This document shows, piece after piece, positions 60,406-64,000 of a stretch of 64,000 bases of DNA. The notes under the pieces are model-generated. The model searched no databases. It worked only from the letters and a program-made list of their open reading frames with translations, and was not told the origin of the DNA. Positions within the stretch are counted from its first letter, which is position 1; each line of letters begins with the position of its first letter. Made by a program: the position numbers and the translations under genes. This DNA comes from Acridotheres tristis (Eukaryota > Chordata > Aves > Passeriformes > Sturnidae), in contig CM072896.1 in the NCBI GenBank assembly GCA_037013685.1, positions 10,109,444-10,173,443 on the forward strand, given 5' to 3'.

Positions 60406-63400
60406 AATTAAGGAGGTTGTAACAGTGACAGCAAAATGATGAGCAGGCACCACTTGGAATTACAAAAATTCCTGAGCCCACACATAGACAAATGTGTCGG
60501 TTTTCCCATTATAATTTTTGTTGTGTTGTATTGTATGTTCTTGCTCAGGGCAATTAGCCTTTTAACAACCTCTCTTTCAGAAGAAGTAGTAACTTTGGTT
60601 CCTGATAATTAGTGAAACACTTATTTTCTATATTGCTATGTCTGGACAGATGGCAGCCATTCCTAATATGTCTTTATAGGACTAAAAATAATACTTTAAA
60701 AAAAAAAATGTTAGCTAAAGATAATGCTAAGTAAAGCAATATCTTGTACTGTTATATTCTATTTCCCCAGAAAAGAGATGCCAGCAGCTGCAGCACAGTA
60801 GCTGAAGCATAGCATTTCTCCTTGTGTTAACCTAGACACTGCAAGGGGGCAGCCAGCCACAAAAGATGCTTCCCTCCAATTATTGTACTTATCTGGGAAA
60901 TAATCTGAAAAGGCCATCTGACAGGCAGGATGCCATCTTTCTATTGCTAAGCAACCCCTGATATCTCTTTTCAGGAGGAGTGATCAGCTTCCTGAAGAGC
61001 ACGCAGCTGAATTTAAAGAAGCTTTTTTTTCCTTCTATATTTCTTTTATTCTCTCTCATTTTTCTTCTTCATTTTTTTTAACTACACAAAACAACTACTG
61101 ATGGTCGTATAATGACAAAAAAAATATAACTGGGAAGAGGCAAAAGACAAGCAAAATCTGAGCTTCAGACTGCAGTCAATAAGACAAAGTTGATAATGAT
61201 GGCCCAAACGACCTTTCACCATAGCTGACAATGATGCTAAAGAGAATTAAATACACCACTCTATGCAGAAAATTTGGGTTGGAGTGAAAAAGTGAGAGAA
61301 AAGTGGCAAGTAGACGACATCTTCTTTATGTTATGCTTTCCCATTCCTTTTCTCCCATTTGGTTTTATTTTCTTCTAGCTCCTTTTTGGCAACAATTCAG
61401 CAGCATATGTGTTGAGATTGAGCATGTAGTTTTACCCACTTTTGGTGCTTGCTAAGGCCCTCAGTGCTACCTTTTTGCTGGTTCCCTGTTTTCCTTTCTC
61501 CTTGTCTCTGTGGTCACAGGTTTCTGCCATTTACTGCTCTTCCAACAGCTCTCACTTAACAAAGCAAGTGTATTTTAAATTGACAGTATATCTACAGTGG
61601 TGTCTTGAAACCAGTTGTTTACACAGTGGTACTTTTCAGGGTGATAAACATACCCAGTTTGTTTAGACAGAGTAAAGTGTTCTGTCTCATGTTGGCTGTT
61701 TTCTCATTGAACCCATGTGTTACAACATGCAGAAAGTGGTTTCTTTCATACAGAGGTTGCCTGATTCTTTTTTTTCCTAACCAGAGAGAAACTATGTGTA
61801 TCCACACTAATCTTTCCAGTTGATGCAGGTAGCAAAGGACTCGGTCAAAATTTTCTCCAAACAGGTCCCGATCTTAGGTCGTTTTCCCACTGGTGATTAG
61901 AGGGCATAGCACAAGATCTTCCTTTTCCTGCTTGGCCTCTGCCTTCTCTGTCTGGATACTATGAGGTCAGTCCATAATCAAGAAGCTCAGTTTAACTTCT
62001 TAAACTCAATGGCCACTCAACAGACATCACACTATAAATAAGGATATTCTTTCCCAGTCTCCCAAGCTCAAGAACATACTGAAGACACAGTCTAGCTCAA
62101 ACATACTAGTGCTCGATTAAATCCATTGTCTCACATTTATCTGTAGCAATACAGAAATTTTCAGATACCCATATAGATGTTGAGTAGAAGTTATTTCACT
62201 GAATAAGGTCAGAGCTGGAATGAAAAAATGCCCACACAGGATGTATCTGCAGTTGTGTTTCCAGTTGCAGTGAATACTTGGAGTGAGTATGGTTTGAGTT
62301 TTACTGCTCTTTCTTTTTTTGTGAATGATGGCAGCAAAAGCACCCATCAGTATAAGGGTGAATGCCAGTGTGGTGGGCAAGGCAACTGCTGAAATTATGG
62401 TCAGTTAAGGATAGTTTGAGAGTATACAACTGAGATAAATTCATCTGGTCAATTAGGCAAAAAAATAATTAACATGTCAGAGAATTATGCAAGGGAAAAT
62501 TCCTGGTGGGGAGGAATCTGTAAGGAACCAGAGGGTTTTGTGGTGCAGGGTTATCTCCTGGAATGAATTGGCTTTATGGAACCACAATTTTCTCAACAAG
62601 GATCTCCCACAGGGGTGAAAGAAATCTTCCTTTTGTAAAAGACCTCAAAATAATTCAAGCTGTCTGCCAGTAATTAAATCCATTACACTAGCAACAGGTG
62701 GTAAAGCTGTAATTTTTTCACATCTGTTATCATTTTCATGAGTCAGTATGTATTCATTGCAAGAGCTGGGTAAACCACAGAGCAGAGAGGGCTGGGTTGA
62801 TGGCTGTCATCCAGGCAGCCGCTGTGCTCACTCCTGTAGTTATCTGAAGAACAGAGCAGAGGGGATGTGAGAATATCTGGTAGGCAGGAAGGGGTTTGGG
62901 CAGGATTCCAAAGGGTAGGAAGGAAGGGATTTAAAAGGGAGTGAAAAGATTTCATAGGTTCTTCATAGAGAAGAGTAAGAAAGAAAAAGGGAACCTTGGT
63001 GGAATTTAGAGCATTACCTTGATATACCTTCCCTAACACAGACTTTCTGTGTGGCCTGGAATATATTCCTTGGTTGTTCTGGTTTAGTAAATTTAAAAAC
63101 TAAAATCCCTGGGAAATTTCGCTGAGGACAACCAGCATAGGACAGCTCACATGTATGTAAGTGAATTTACCCCAGTCTCCAAATAACACTGCATTTGTGC
63201 CGACTGGCTGCTGGGAATAGGGTGCCATGATGAAGAGGTCTGGGTATGTTGCAAGAAGAATTTTATTGAAGAGCTTCCTAAGACCAAAAATTGTTTTTCA
63301 TGCAAAGAGCATGTGGAATGGCCACAGCCCTGGGTTGCTCTGTAGCGCAGCATGTTGTCCCTATCACTCCTATGTAAGAGTAGGAAAGAATCCTGCTACT

Positions 63401-64000
63401 GGGATGTGCACTGTGCTCACTGCTCTGGAGAGCAGCTGCAGCATTGTGCTGTACTTCAGGATTCTTCACTTCCCAAGAATGTTTTCCAAGCCTTTTCCAT
63501 CTTCCTCCAACCACTCCTTCTTTAACTCAGAGGGGAAAGGCTCTGAATTTCAGCTGTCTTTTCCTTTCTTGAATACTGGCAATAAGTATGTATGGAGAGG
63601 TGAGAGAAGTTCACAATTTACATCCAACAGCAGTGACACAAGGTTTCAAGTTTTGTTTAGGACATGCTGCCTTTATACCTCTCCTCAAAGACTGGTGTCT
63701 TCTCCAGTAGCTCCTTGCATGGCAGTTTTAAGGATACTTACTGTATCGAGCCACAGTTTTGTAGTAAGTAAATAATTGTTCACTTAAAGGATCTTTAAAA
63801 AGACAGTTTAGAACAAAAATATGTGTAATTGAGTTATTGCTGGAGGAATTTCCTTAATTATATCTTGTTCCATGGCAATGAATAGATTACTGTAATTCTT
63901 TTTAAAGAATCATCATTTAACTCTACCGGAATTTGAACTAACAGAATTTTGCACTTGTTTAATGTAAATAGTTATCATTAAGCTGAGGCTTCTTGGCTGA
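60406..64000. other. Intergenic-looking sequence
   Basis: AT-rich DNA with a polypyrimidine tract at 61024-61080. A 182-codon + ORF (63227-63775) has no promoter, splice or family support. I see no repeat family or RNA gene. Confidence 0.35.
61024..61080 (+). repeat. Polypyrimidine tract
   Basis: Nearly 57 bases are C or T, with only four scattered A residues before the final AAC. The opposite strand is a purine tract. It could be a decayed simple repeat or a strong splice-acceptor tract without a visible exon. Confidence 0.6.

Noticed and set aside
1..64000. tRNA, snRNA, rRNA, CRISPR array, bacterial operon or viral genes
   Set aside because: I read both strands for box-like motifs, spaced repeats and long uninterrupted coding frames and found none. 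Small snoRNA or miRNA genes cannot be excluded without a covariance-model search.

Overview
The window looks like ordinary vertebrate nuclear DNA, most likely from a bird or another sauropsid. It is AT-rich and CpG-poor, has no operons or long uninterrupted ORFs, and its only recognisable transposons are two truncated CR1 retrotransposon 3' ends. One of these carries the characteristic CR1 terminal block (TCATAGAAT followed by GGTTTGGGTTGGAAGG on the + strand). The very low repeat load fits a bird better than a turtle or crocodile, but the sequence alone cannot settle that. Nothing bacterial, viral or CRISPR-like is present.

The main content I can support is the 3' part of one spliced protein-coding gene on the + strand. 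The best-supported section is a run of four exons whose splice phases fit together: 25491-25605, 45221-45375, 48692-48748 and the terminal exon 49119-49292 with its stop codon. A possible poly(A) signal lies about 540 bp further on. Upstream, more exon-like segments with acceptor and donor sites can be joined in phase to this run: 151-288, 6738-6833, 8420-8448, 14448-14549, 16054-16124, 18022-18049, 22617-22763 and 23418-23562. This gives one tentative model of 12 exons with its 5' end outside the window. I picked these by eye and partly because they fit, so the upstream half is a hypothesis. I do not recognise the protein. It has a Gln-rich amphipathic helix, then a Cys-rich low-complexity stretch, then an acidic and helical C-terminus containing one Trp.

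Layout: 1-25.6 kb holds the tentative upstream exons and their introns. 25.6-45.2 kb is one long AT-rich intron with a CR1 remnant and several GC-richer patches that carry chance-length ORFs. 45.2-49.3 kb is the 3' end of the gene. 49.3-64 kb is mostly intergenic in appearance, with a second CR1 stub, two exon-like segments near 54.6 and 55.4 kb, and a CpG-enriched patch at about 59.86-60.26 kb that contains a 39-bp tandem repeat.

Most ORFs of 60-180 codons here overlap each other on both strands, lie in GC-richer patches, and resemble no family I know. I treat them as non-coding unless stated.
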